Below, one piece after another: positions 11,203 to 23,112 of a DNA stretch of 64,000 nucleotides; position 1 is the first letter of the stretch, and the number at the start of each line of letters is the position of its first letter. Under the pieces are notes generated by a model, which was not told the DNA's origin, did not search any database, and was given only the letters and a program-made list of their open reading frames with translations. Location: NCBI GenBank assembly GCA_000320605.2, contig KB445800.1, positions 782,220 to 846,219 on the forward strand, read 5' to 3'. The translations under genes were made by a program, and so were the position numbers. The DNA is from Gelatoporia subvermispora B. Lineage: Eukaryota; Basidiomycota; Agaricomycetes; Polyporales; Gelatoporiaceae.

Positions 11203-13375
11203 GCTACACAGCTAGTGATAATCCGAATATTAAGCCGTGAACTCCAACCCATTCGACTGTGACGGGATCATACAAGACTTCCTGCTTGCGAGCCAAAACA
11301 ATTTCAGGGTTTCTATGAGTACACCGTTCGAAGTCCCATCGATATTATCATAGACCTGAGCAGTGTGTAGCTAGCAACAGAGCACAGAGCAAGATGTAAC
11401 TCAAGTGTTCCGAAATCTTCGCACAGGCTCCAGTCGTGCCGCGATTGCTGTGGAATTTCAATCTCCGCCGGCGCGTCGTTACAGAGGACGCGCAAACAAA
11501 TGCAAGGTTGTGACGATGGCTTCAGCTCTGTTGTTCGTGACTCAATTAGGCGAGACGCATGTCAATGGAGACAGGATCATTCGCAGCAGACTCGCGGCGA
11601 CTCTAGAAACATCGCTATCTGGTATCCTCCGATCAGAGCTCAAGCGCTCTCGCCTATGTCTATGTTCTTCCTGCGGAATCTCCGGTGCAGATGGCACGGT
11701 GCGAATTGCTTTGAAGCAGAGCGCTGAATCTCTCGCTGTAGTCGCCGTAGATGCTGAACAGGAAGCACGACGAGTGGGGACATCGCGGCAGAGGTCTTAG
11801 GTGCCATCCTTGGAGTTCTTGGGGGCATTGCGGCTATCGGGTGCCATCGTAAACGGAGAGTCCGTCCGCATCATCCCTCGCCCTCGCCAGAGTGACAGTG
11901 CCCATTCCAGAATCACAGCCGTTTATGACGAGAATCCCGACGTCCACGGCCATCTGTACTACACCGATCGCGCAATCACATACCCCTCTCTGGTCACTCT
12001 GCTGTACAATAACGTCGATTTGTTTTCGGTTGTATCCTTCTGGTTCAGAATCCCCTCCGTCTTCTATGCACATCGATAATCTGTCCGATGCTGCAAGCGC
12101 CAACCTGGAAGGTCTGCTCTTCAAGGAGCATGTTTTCGTGCAAATGAGCCGGAGCTCCGTCAAACACGTGCATAATCCCTGGTTCACAGGATCCATCTTC
12201 TGCGTTTTAGCTAGTACTATGGGGTATCACTAAGTCGAGGGACCCTTCAGTCGGCAGGTCATGCGTGACTCTCCGCCAGATCTCGCGACCTTGCCGCCAA
12301 AAGAGTGACGGTCGTGACGGAGACTATGAGCATCGTCGAAAACATGTATCCCCTCGAATTCAGCTTCATTTTCCGTCGTTCAAGCTCGACCTTATCCAGA
12401 ATATGCCGTATCATGGGTTACTTTCGATGGGGAACAGCGTTGAGGCAACCTCAAAGCAAGAACAGCGCAATGCCGACTCGGGGGTCCTGCCGACTCGGAC
12501 TCGGTGATACCCCATAATATAGAAACGATAGACCGCTTTGCGACGTTTGCGTCTCGCAAAGAGAATTCTGGCTTCGAGTCGGGGTGAGCCTCGTCGGTGG
12601 GGTAGCTCGCGAATGTGAACGCAGCACCGAAGCGGACGGCAGGCATGATCCGTCATTCTTTGTTCAGATGAATAAAAGGAAGTGCAAAGCAGTTGTTTCT
12701 TTATCTGCTGTATAGTGATTGGCGATTTCCTTTATATCTCTATGGTATCTCAGTGAATATATGTTCCAATGACAGAAGATGACTGATGGAAAGAGCGCGA
12801 CAGCGGGTACACGCCAGCCATTAATACATCACCAGTGAGCAGAATGCGACGTTTTCGATTCCCAATATGCTAGCGCTGTCACAATGGCCCGTCTGAGGGA
12901 TGCGGCGGATACACATGGTACGGAATGCGGGTACTGATGCATTGAGTTCATGCGTCGTGGAAGGCACGCTAACGAGGGCACTTCGCTGTCGAACATATTC
13001 GGTGACTATATATCACCGGTGTACCGCCGCTTCAAGAGGTCAAAACACGATATAATCATATGACCCGCACGATGTAATTTGTTCAGGGAGAGGGATGGAA
13101 AGTATAGCGAGTAAACCTGCGGTCACACACCAAGGCGGCGATGACTGGTAGCTCAACGATGCGATCCTTAACGTACGCTCTACACCCACATCCTACAGTT
13201 CGCGTGGACTGTTACAACTACATGCATATGAAGGGCTATGAATTGCTTGAATAAAGATACATGAATGAGATGATGCAGTGCAGATCTATGCGTAAAATAA
13301 CGATGATGCAGTAGTCTAACAATCCATGCCATGCGATATTCGGAGAATGCCTAATTCTGACGAGTCTGCGACTGC
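11203..13375. other. Gene-poor stretch with coding-like fragments
   Basis: Two plus-strand fragments stand out. After a possible acceptor near 11767 a frame reads GDIAAEVLGAILGVLGGIAAIGCHRKRR, a typical single TM helix with a basic stop-transfer end, terminating near 11897. At 11910-12080 a frame contains AVYDENPDVHGHLYYTDRAITYPS. I could not join them into one gene. A minus-strand frame at 12400-12650 starting MPAVRFGAAFTF is also unassigned. From 12660 to 13375 I see nothing. Confidence 0.3.
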
Positions 13376-16300
13376 TTACAATTTGATGTGCCCAACCTTC
13401 CCCCAGAAGTCGAGCCACTTCATGGCGTCCTCCTTCCCTAGTGGCCTGATCTCCTGCAATGTCTTCGAAGTACGCACAGCTTTTGTCGTGTCCAGGTGCA
13501 TATCCGCTTCGGACACACTGCTCTCGAAAAACTCACGAAGGGCCAACGCGGAAGACTGTTGACCGTCAACCTGAGCCTCGTCGGCGATACGCAGGCGCTG
13601 GATCCACTCGGGGTAAGGGACGAGCTCCAGATTGAGGCGTTCCGCAATCGGAGAGAAAATCGCGTTCCAGGGCACAGGCCGAGGATGAATGAGATGGACG
13701 ACACGCTGGTCCGCACGCGAGAATTCGACCAGAGCAGATGCCGCGGTGTCCACAGGCAGCCATGTAAGCTCCTGCACGAAACAGTTAGCGAATGTATCCG
13801 ATATGCATCGAATGGCCCTTACCTCGTCCCGGCTGGGAACACAACCCACGATCTGGCTGACGGCCACAATTGCAGCCACCCATTCCTTGGGGTTCCACCC
13901 ACCGACCTGAGTGTCACCGCCAAGTTGTCCGACACGGACCACCGTGGTGCGCAGTCCGGTCTCTTCCGAGACCCGCGCAAGAAGTGTCTCTGCGACGTAC
14001 TTGCTCTCGCCGTATCCCATTCCGACAGACATCTTGGGATCTGTGATATGCTCCTCGGCGGCAGGCTCTGACGACTTGTAGCCGAATAATGAGGAGATAG
14101 AACTGACGAAGCTGATATGGGGTCCTTGAGGCTTAGGTGATCCGAGGGCGAGGTCGATGATGTTCCGCATGCCGGCGACGAGAGGCTCAAAGGATGATAG
14201 CGAGAGATTGAAGTCAACGCGCCAGGCGTTGTGGATGATCGTTGTCACCGAGTTCTGGATCTAAGAAAGTACGTCAATATCATGACAAGCGGGATATCGC
14301 ATCGTCACATACCTCGCGGTATGTGCCCTCGTTCAAGCCGAGCAGGGGCTTAGGATAGTCGCACGCGAGCAGCGTGAGCTTGCTGGAGCTCAACAGGCTT
14401 GCATCTAGCCCCCACAAGATGAACGCATTCTTCTGTCTTTCAGCGAGCTTTGCCTCGGAACCCGGTGCGCCTCGGTTCAGCCCGTAGACCTTCGCCACCT
14501 TCGGGTCCTGCAGGAGCTGCGAGAGCAGATGACATCCCAGACGACCCGTCGTTCCAGTGACGAGGTACGTCTGTCCATCGTCAACGTGGAATCCATTCTG
14601 GGTCGGCTTTGCGAGGCGACCGAAGTCCTTGCTGTACTTCTCAACCATAGCACTCATCGCCCGCGCCTTGGCCTCGAGCTGCGCCTCCGCACTTCCGGGC
14701 TGGCCTTCGGAGAACAGCGACCAGACGAAGCTGCTGAGGGCGCCGATGGTCGGATTCGAGTAGACGAAGTTCAGTGGGACCTTGTTAGCGGAGATGGTTG
14801 TTGAGGAGCGGAGGGCCTTCAGGATGGCATTGCGGATGTATGTCGCTTGAAGACTGATAGGTATAATGAGTACTGGGCATTCGGTGGAGCAAGGAGCAGA
14901 AAGGAGTAAACTTACCTGTCGCAGCCATGCTGGAACAGATCGGCATCGTCCGCAAGCGAGGATGTCAAGACCTTTTCGACCACAGCTCGGATGAAGGCGG
15001 AAACAGTGTCCTGTGTCCACTCCGGAGGCGGTGCCAAATCGGTTTGCGACGAGTTCTCAGCCGCGGCATACGCTGCGTCAATCTCCGCTTCGTAGGCGTT
15101 CAGGCAGACCTGGCGCCGGGGAGTTCCTTTTGCCGTGAATTCAAGCGGTTTGGACGGACTCGTGACCACGATCATCTAGGCAGACGTGCCTTAGTGCTGC
15201 GCATACGTATCGGTGCTGCAGGAAGGGCATACCTCTTTGAAGACACGCGAGTGCTGTGGCGCGTACTCGTTCATCCGCTCAACAGTTGGCCTGGATTTCG
15301 ATATTTATCAACATAAGGATCCTTCAATAACAATAGGAGATCGCGTACCAGATCTTGTTTCTGAACGCCGCAAGCTGCTTCTCGTCCGTCGGGTCGACCC
15401 CCTCCTTTGGCTGGATGAGCACGCCGTTCTGGAAGCGACCGCGCCCAAACATGATTGCCGCAGCAATACTGGCATCCTTCAGAAGGATCGCCTCTAGAAG
15501 TTCCATATGGCTTAGAATCTGTGGAAGGAGGATACTGCGAACAACTCACCAAGAGGACCTGGGTTGGTCTGAATAAAGTAGAGCCCATGAGCCAGCAAGT
15601 ATGAAGAACCCAAGAAGTTGCGCACCTTTTCACCAGTAGAAAGCATGATCTGATCGTCTGCTCGTCCGAATACCCTCCAGAGGTCAGGCCTCGTTGGATG
15701 GCGCTGCAAGAGGTCATTCGTTGCGTATGCGCGCCGATCGCGCACGGTCACATTGAGCACGTTCGGGGAGTAATTTTCACTTTCCTGTGGGGGTTATCAG
15801 TTGTTGAGACTCCATCGCTCGGACGTCGTATTACTCACAAGAATAAAGAGCTCGAAAATTCGCTCATCTTCATCGCGAGGTTCGAGAACGATCTCGATGT
15901 GCGGCGAGAACTTGAAGTACTCCCAGTCCGCGTGGGTGGTAAGATCGGGAATAAACATGCTGGAGCTGCCGATCTCGGTCCTACGATACAACGGGTCAAC
16001 ATCGGATTTACCAGAAAATGAGTAACATCTTACAATCCGTAGAAAGGTAGCAGATTCACGCCCTGTGCACGGAGCATATCACCGGTGGCTTTCTCCAGAG
16101 GCGCACCTCCAAACGCCTGGGCGCAATGTCTGTCAGAATATGCGAAAATAGCAATAATAACTAGACGTACAATGGCCTTCTGTGCCTTCAGAATCGGGAG
16201 GTACGCAGGATTGCGAGCCCATGCCTGAATACGTATCATACATTAAGATTTGAGCATACAGAAACAAAGGAGATAGCTGCTCACCTCCACAAACGACGGC

Positions 16301-17480
16301 ACACAGTACACAAGTCCGCAGTTGGTCGCGGCTACGCTTTCGATGAGAACTTCAGGCGTAGGGATGACTGGCGGGGAGCACGGCTTGAAGCTAGCGATGA
16401 TTACACCGGTACACGGCTGGCACAGTACGTGTTAGCGCAGAACTGCCTGATAATCGCAATAGACTTACTGGCCACATCATGTTGGCGGAACCCATGGCAT
16501 CTGCGTCATCGTTAAGACGAGAAAAAATTCAGATATGGATGACGTTACGTACGGAACATCGGGGGTGACTGTGCGCCGACGACCAGACCGCAGACGTCGA
16601 ACTCGCCGAAGTCTGCGGGAAAGCGGGTGAATATCCAGTACTGGCAAACTAACAGGCAAATGGCTCACATGGCGCAGTGCCCCAGTATAGGAAGCTACGA
16701 GCCTTAAAAGGAATCGGCTTCGGGAAGGCAGTAGATCCTAATCGGTCATCAGCAGCGGATCAATCAACAACACAATGAGGGCGCGCACCTGACGAGTGCA
16801 GGATGAGCATGATGTTGTCCAGACCCAATTCTCCCATCTGCGCATCCAGACCCTCTTCGCTGTCGTTGTACAGCTCGTCGAACTTCGGCATAGACGCAAA
16901 CTGAAGCGGATGGCCATCCGCCGAGAGGATCTCCTGTACTTGTTGTGCAAGACGCTGCATCGCCGGGTCCAGACTCACGACGAGGAGGTGAATCCCCGTC
17001 GAGCGTACGAGGTGCGCCACGGCGGCGGGCGAGTTGCGCGTTGAGAGCGGGAAGGGCGTCAGCCCGCTGTACATGACTCCGACCAAGTAAGTGAGGAAGG
17101 TAATCGAATCTGAGAAGATCGTCGATCTCGGTCAATTTGTTGTTCGAGACGGATCAAATGAGTTTCGCACCTGTGTTTGCGAGGATGCCGACCACCGGAG
17201 GATTCTGAGAGGTCTTGTGATGGGTGTACAGACCCTGCACACGAGCGAACTGTCCTTGAGACAGCTTCGCGGCCTTACGCATACCACGCCAGGCTTCAGG
17301 GTAACATATCGTGTGCTGTCGCTTCTCGTCGTCGGCGTAGACGAAGAGAGGATGTCCTGGGCTGTGCTCTGCATGCCACGCGTAAAGCTCAGGCAATGTT
17401 AGAGAGCCGTCGAGGGCTGGGCGGTGCCAGGTGCTGCTGTTGGCGCCTTGGAGAGTGGGGCAGCTGGTAATGTCGAACAT
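13376..17480 (-). CDS. NRPS-like A-T-R enzyme: adenylation, carrier and thioester-reductase domains
   Basis: A carboxylic-acid reductase-type enzyme: the A domain forms an acyl-AMP, the acid is loaded on the phosphopantetheine arm of the T domain, and the R domain releases it by NADPH reduction, normally as an aldehyde. The start is an ATG at 17480; many short introns interrupt it. A-domain motifs: a nucleotide-binding loop HSSG joined to STAFPKPI, NLLPFYGL joined to TEIGSS, WRVFGRADDQI, and FTAKGTPRR with the catalytic lysine. The carrier site is FQHGCD-S-LQATYIRN; the serine codon is split by an intron (AG at the donor, T at the acceptor, about 14855-14925). R-domain motifs: LVTGTTGRLGCHLL and YGESKYVAE. 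The end is GKVGHIKL then a stop at 13376. This domain order is common in Agaricomycetes and is related in layout to Lys2-type reductases. The substrate is unknown. Confidence 0.9.
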
Positions 17481-18470
17481 TGTGATAGAGATATTAACGT
17501 TGTAGGAACGGGGAGGTTGCGATAAAGATCTTATATGATAGCGGATGGAAATGCTAGGATAGAGTCGTAACAGACAAGCCAGCTAGACACAGACAATAAT
17601 TTGCTGCTCCTCTCAGATTCTACAGGAAGGTTATATAGCATGCAAAATCGGCCGTGTTCAGTCCGATACAGCTCTCCAGCTCACGGCGTCATGTCGTCAT
17701 TTGTCGCCGGCAGCGGGGGATGAGAAACACATAGCGCCCTCGGGCCCGACCAGTGCATCGAGGTGCTTCGTATGAGAACCGGGCATGTGTTCGCAATAGG
17801 TAAGAGTGACGCTGGAGCAAGCATTGAGCCGGCCACCTCGACGTCGTTCGAGCGCAAGCCATGGTGAGCTTCCGTCGGACGCGCACGATGTTGGCTTCTG
17901 CCGGCAGTGCCGGTGATGTCTTCGCGTTAAGCGAGCCATGGCACACACTTTCCCACGCACCCCATTGGGCAGATGCGACGCAGGTTGCGATCTTGGAAAA
18001 GTGGCCAATAGGGTCAATATATGTGAGAAGGCCTCGCGTTTGTTTGCCTGGCGTGTTTCTTGAACGTCCGATAAGTTGTTCAGCTAGAGATTGACACGTA
18101 GGAGAGGGCAATGCAGGAGATGGAGCAGTGCACCCGGCCTGGGTTTCATAGAACCCGAGGGAAACAGCTGGCGGCACGCTTCGACGATGCGAGCAGACTC
18201 GGGCAATACGATCGGCGCGAAACGCTACGATCTTCTGGGCCGAGGCACGCTGACGAAGGGAGACTGCTCTTTGGAGGATTAGGCGCCCATTCCACACAGG
18301 GATGTATCCGGACCGAGCTCTACCGACAGCTACCGTTCTCTCTGCGGGGTTGCGCGCGGACAACAGTGGCGCGGAATACACGGTAATATGAAAGACCGGA
18401 TGTTACACTTGAGTGGCGAGAGTTCTACCAAAGTGAGAGTTGCATATGCAATGATACATCAGCTATCATC
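17481..18470. other. Upstream region of the A-T-R gene; otherwise empty
   Basis: Read on the minus strand, a TATATAA-like element lies near 17630, about 150 bases upstream of the A-T-R start, and may be its TATA box. A long GC-rich minus-strand frame (17689-18381) has no domain or splice signals and is treated as chance. Confidence 0.4.
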
Positions 18471-18685
18471 ATGTCAAAAGTATCGGAAATCGACGCCACT
18501 CACTGGCCGGACATCCTCAAGGAGACCCATGCAGTAAGTACTTCATCGATATATGATGCATCTTGGGCTAAGCTATCTTGTACGCTGCGCTGGCACAGCG
18601 GAAGAAGGCAACACACAGAAATCGTGAATTACTGCCACCCTATCCTTCGTGGAGGCTGGACATATTGACGAGCAGATATCAATAA
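18471..18685 (+). CDS. Possible 49-residue protein, two exons
   Basis: An ATG at 18471 opens 21 codons (starting MSKVSEIDATHW) that run exactly to a strong GTAAGT donor. A 65-base intron ends in GGCACAG, and the frame continues in phase for 28 codons (RKKATHRNREL...) to a TAA at 18683-18685. The split-frame match and good splice sites are the only evidence. The product is small, basic and hydrophilic, without signal peptide or TM helix. I recognise no family. It could also be the start of a longer gene or chance. Confidence 0.35.
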
Positions 18686-19664
18686 TGTGCAGAACCTGTG
18701 ATCCGGCTATGACGTTTCTCTGACTGTCCCAACGCTACAAATGGATCAAGTATCTCACTTTCCGTTCAAAGCGGACCCACCTCTCGATGTACGGCCCATC
18801 ACGAAATGCCTAGGCTTTTCGACCCCTCTTGGCTTACGTCCCGTGTCGAGTAGGTATATCATCGCTGGTAGTTGCGGCGTATTGTGCCTGCACTGGGGCC
18901 GGCCAATTCGATGCGATGTGGCATGGCCGATCGCACAGCTTCATAGTCAAGTATTCAGGGCTGGATTACCGCAACTTAATCGCTGCAATATCATGCGGCG
19001 GTAAAGGTTCCAATTGCACGATCCCAAGGGCCACAATGACGCCGACCTTTCAATGTAGAGTCGCAGCTCCGTAAAGTGTCTTAGCGATCGGGTGTAGCGC
19101 GCGCTCGGGGCTTCTTGTCAGTGATCATGCGCCATGGTAGGTGTCAGGTGTGCAAACACCCGAGACGAATTCATAACGTCCCATAACGCAGAATAACGAT
19201 GACTAGCGGCTGCAGGAAAAGGGCACGACTGAACAGTAGATGTCAGACATCAGTGAAAAATGGCACCGGCTATAACACGTACCCGATGGGCGTTTCAGTG
19301 GGATTAGTCTGCACAGGAGGGAGCACTGCAAGTGCTACGATGTTTCGGCGAATAGTAGATATTATCGATGTAGACGATCCTCGTCTGACGAATGCTGCTG
19401 TCTTGCAAAAGTCCTGATCCGACGCATGGTACTGTAGCGTGCTTCGTGCCCGGGGAGAAGGGCGTAAATAGATGAACTACAGAGTGAACAGCCTCATTGA
19501 ATGCACCCCAGATCATTGCATCACAATGCAATTATCTTATGATGGCAGTCATCCAGGATTTGGTTCATGTAACGTGAAAATACCACTGCATTGACGAATC
19601 GTACCTATACATTTATGTTTCCTCTTTGTATGAGTGCTGCGCAAGAGCTTCACGCATGGCCCCA
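18686..19664. other. Intergenic; one unsupported Cys-containing frame
   Basis: A plus-strand frame at 18829-19074 (with YCACTGAGQFDAMW and AAISCGGKG) looks mildly protein-like but has no start or partner exon. Nothing else is supported. Confidence 0.35.
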
Positions 19665-20529
19665 TCACACGGAGAGCACCGCAACCTCCTCGCCACCTAT
19701 GGGCCAGAAGGCTTCCTCGAGTTCCACGACACGCGCCCAGATCTGTTCTGCGCGGAACCAGCTTTCCGAACCCGGCGCAATCTTGACGCTGTTCAGCGTC
19801 GCAACGCAGGGTGAGCATGCACCATTCATATCGGAGATGGCGTCCTACCTATCAACGAGCTCCGCCAAGTCGTCTACGAACTTCACGAACTCCTCGTTCG
19901 TCCAATTCGCAACCAGCGCCGTCACCGCGGGCAAGCCAGCAGCACCTGTGCTTGCGGCAAGCGAGCCGACATAACGCCAGGCGTCTAAATACACCTTAAG
20001 GCAGATTGTTTCTCAGTAGAGGCGATAAGATGAATATCCAGGGGTCACATACCTTTTCCATAGCCCACAGGAACACCAGCCCATCCTCGATGCTCCCCTC
20101 CGCACCCACGCGCGCCATCTCCGCCGTATAATCCCTCGTCGCCTTCCGCTCGCGCCACCCCTCCAACTCCAGCCCGTAGCTCTCCGCAGTCTCCTCGAAA
20201 AACTTCGCCTCGCGCACGACGTTTTGTAGCGCGTAGCTTAGGAGCGCCACGATCTGGCGGTTCTGGCGCTCGGTGGCAGAGTCGATCGGGTGCAGCGAGG
20301 AGAATGGGACAGCGGCGAGCAGGCGGCCGACGAAGCGCGGGTAGGCATGGGCAGCGTAGAGGCGGTCCTGTGAGAGGAAGAGCGTAAGAAGCGATGGTGG
20401 GAGCGTGGCGTTGCCTGCGGCGGTGAGGAATGGGTGCTCGGTCGCGGCGGAGTATGGGCGCGCCGTGGAGAGGGAGAGGAGGTGCGTCGTGAGCTTCTCG
20501 GAGGCGGATGAAGGTGCTGGGGTCGACAT
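19665..20529 (-). CDS. TENA/THI-4 (thiaminase-2-like) family protein
   Basis: All-helical haem-oxygenase-fold protein. Family members hydrolyse thiamin-related pyrimidines or act as thiamin-salvage accessories in the cytosol. Three exons (20529-20053, 19994-19849, 19788-19665) give 248 residues, close to the family size. The spliced frame carries TEHPFL near the N-terminus, a long helical middle (NVVREAKFFEE), WAMEKVYLDAWRY across the first junction, NWTNEEFVKFVD, and the typical ending WFRAEQIWARVVELEEAFWP. Phases of both introns fit and the second restores LVDSVKIAPGSE. I do not see an obvious counterpart of the bacterial TenA catalytic cysteine, so thiaminase activity is not assured. It is a stand-alone gene with no thiamin gene beside it. 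Confidence 0.85.
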
Positions 20530-21386
20530 CGTGGATGGTGGTGCTTGATCAAGACGGTCGTGGACGACGATGGACGAGTCGTGCAGGGTGAGACGGTTAG
20601 CGAGCAGCGCGGCTCAGGGTTAGCAAGGTGATGTCACCAGTGATGGCTGCGCGTTCAAATGGTGTATCCTCCGAACAATGCTATAGACGTCGCGTCTGGG
20701 ATTACTACATAGTTTGGAGCTTCGTGCAGATGTCGAGCGTTGGACCACGCCTCCATGTGCTCGCGATGGATCACCGAATATCAAGCAATCGGCGAGCATG
20801 GGATGAGTCCATAATCCTCGCGACGTTGGATAGAAAGTGTCATGCCACAGTCTGTCTGCCTTGTTGTGTTCGATGGTGTAATTCACTCTGAATAGCATAA
20901 AACAGCGTAGAATTGCATCGGGGCTTGTGTACAGCAGTGAGTCGTTCAAATCAGAAGCCGATCTCACCATTGGCAAAGGTCGAGCGGTCTCCCTAGACCT
21001 ATTTTATCCTTCGACGGGCGTCAAAGCTATTGACTTCCGATCCTAACATGCGCAAACAACCTCTCCGCAAAGTTCGCAATGAACCGATTTCAGCGTTCAA
21101 CCGTCCGCAGTCGCCTAAACTCTCTTATCAGCTGGGAAAATCAGGTTTTCGACCTGCAGTAGTGGATAATAGAACATTACTATTTATTTGCAGTCTTCAG
21201 GTCCTTACAAGCATCCTGACCTGTCCTTGGGCGCACAGTCATAATAGTGGGAGCGGCTCTGACGACTATCGAGCTGACGGGCAGGCCAACGAGAATTTAC
21301 TAAAAGCTGCTACTATATAGTGCTTTCTGATGACATACTGACCAGTAAATATACTTGGCTCCGCGTGAACGATCGCCCACCGCGCT
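20530..21386. other. Intergenic; nothing recognised
   Basis: Upstream of the TENA gene and before the tandem duplication. Only short unsupported frames. Confidence 0.4.
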
Positions 21387-21747
21387 TCCGTTGCTCCATC
21401 ATGATGCTCGTGCTTATACTTGGCTAACATCTGGGCACGCCTGCATCTTGTAAGCGCTGATCTGGACGGCTGTGCGCCATCATCTCTGCGGTAAGTACCA
21501 TATGATATACTGTGTGTACAGCACTCGCACGCGGATCTGATTCCCTACGACCATCCCCTAGTAAATTGGCCAAGCGCATCGGCTCATACACGACTGGCAA
21601 CAATGGGCGCGCTTTCATGTGTTTTATGTTGAAATTCACGACATCCGCTATCTTTGTTATCTCCCTGCTGGCCAAGGCAACCGTGCGGTCTCAGCCGGAG
21701 CTGTCCCGGGTTAGTATGCCCGCGCGTTCGAGACATTCTACAGCGGG

Positions 21748-21756
21748 TATATATGA
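21748..21756 (+). promoter_or_regulatory. TATA box of secreted-peptide gene 1
   Basis: TATATATGA, 88 bases upstream of the ATG at 21836, conserved in position and context with the copy at 23027. Confidence 0.6.
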
Positions 21757-21835
21757 GCCCCGCATGTATGAAGTCTCTCCACCTCACTCAAGCTAATAAG
21801 TCGCCTCTCAGATACTACAATTCGACTCGATCATA

Positions 21836-22114
21836 ATGCGTGCTCAATTCTCTGCAATCATGATTCTCGGGTTCTTCCTCGCGTTCGGCAATTGCGCCGC
21901 TGTTCCTGGTAAGCTCTGACATCATGGTTTACTTTGCTCAGCTGACGCCTTCTCTGCACTGAAGTGGAGATATCTGCTAGAGACAATGCTGTAGTTGCAC
22001 GCGACGAGCTACTCCCGCGTTGCCCCCGTGAGTATCCCTACGGTTGCGCTAACTTGTGACTAATTAGGTTTCGTATATGTAGCCACCTCCATATGCACTC
22101 CTACCGAAGCTTAG
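21836..22114 (+). CDS. Small secreted peptide 1 (55 residues, tandem pair)
   Basis: Three exons: 21836-21908, 21965-22027, 22083-22114. The product starts MRAQFSAIMILGFFLAFGNC, a clear signal peptide probably cut after the following AA, leaving a mature chain of about 33 residues. It contains VEISARDN, VARDELLPRCPP and the tail TSICTPTEA. Two cysteines in the tail could form one disulphide. The duplicate at 23113-23393 has the same exons, phases and tail pattern. Differences in the signal exon are mostly synonymous, and the stop is at the same codon (TAG versus TGA), which argues for real coding. No dibasic Kex2 site and no CaaX motif are present, so it is not a classical mating pheromone precursor. 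Function unknown; a secreted signal or small effector is possible. Confidence 0.75.
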
Positions 22115-23026
22115 AGATGCGGCTTGGATCATAAGGTATCATGACTCTATTGATGATTCCCTTTTGAGCCAGAGCACTGAACAAGTGGATAGATGGTCTG
22201 CTCGCCCTCATTTGCAACTCGAACATGCACTGCGAGATGTCCCTTCAGCCTTTGCCATACTTTCGAGGATTACATAGCGTACAAATAAAGCAATGTAGAC
22301 TTCGGAATATGATCAATGGTCCCGTTATGAACTTGATACGACGGACTGCGGGCTCTACTGGAGACGAACATGATATGGTACAATAAAGGCGTCGAAGCCA
22401 CCAGCTTTGCATCCCAACACACACCAACGAAACTTCCGCGTGTTGGGTGCCTCTTTCTCTCCGAACCCGAACGCTGGATGTCTTTCCCTGCAGTGGCCCA
22501 ATGTTCTCAAAGCGCCTCCTCATAGAATTCCACACCATACACAGAACTTCCGGTGAAACACGACAGCGTCCCGCGCACTGCAGTCGGTGACCTTTCACCA
22601 GTGGGATACATCTAATGAACCGATTGCTTATCGCGCTCGCAGTGCTCCATGATGCTCGTGCTTGCATTTAGCTAACATCCGGGCATGGTTTCATCTCATG
22701 AGCGGTGATCTGGACGACTGTGCGCCATCATTTCTGCGGTAAGTACCATATGATACTTTGTGTGTATGCGGTTCTGAGTGTAAGCAGGTCTGTACAACGC
22801 TCACACGCGAATTTGACCCCCTACGGCCGATCCCTAGGCGAAGTAGCCCAGCGCGTTGGCTCATCACACGACTGATAACAATGGCCGCGCGTTCATGTTC
22901 TTTGATGTCGAACATCACGGCATTTCTTATCCATGTGATCTCCCTGCTAGCCAGAACCACCGTGCGGTCTCAGCCGGAGCTGTCCTGAGTCAGTATGCCT
23001 GAGTATTTGAGATATTCTGAAGCGGG

Positions 23027-23033
23027 TATATAA
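23027..23033 (+). promoter_or_regulatory. TATA box of secreted-peptide gene 2
   Basis: TATATAA, 86 bases before the ATG at 23113, in the same sequence context as the box of the first copy. Confidence 0.65.
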
Positions 23034-23112
23034 GTCGCGCATGTATGAGGCCTCCTCGCCTCATTCAAGCTAACAAGTCACCTCTCGGCCATTATAATTC
23101 GACTCGATCATA

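Noticed and set aside
17689..18381. Long minus-strand open frame of 230 codons
   Set aside because: GC-rich, Arg/Cys/His-rich translation with no domain, no splice signals and no coding-like pattern; best explained as a chance frame.
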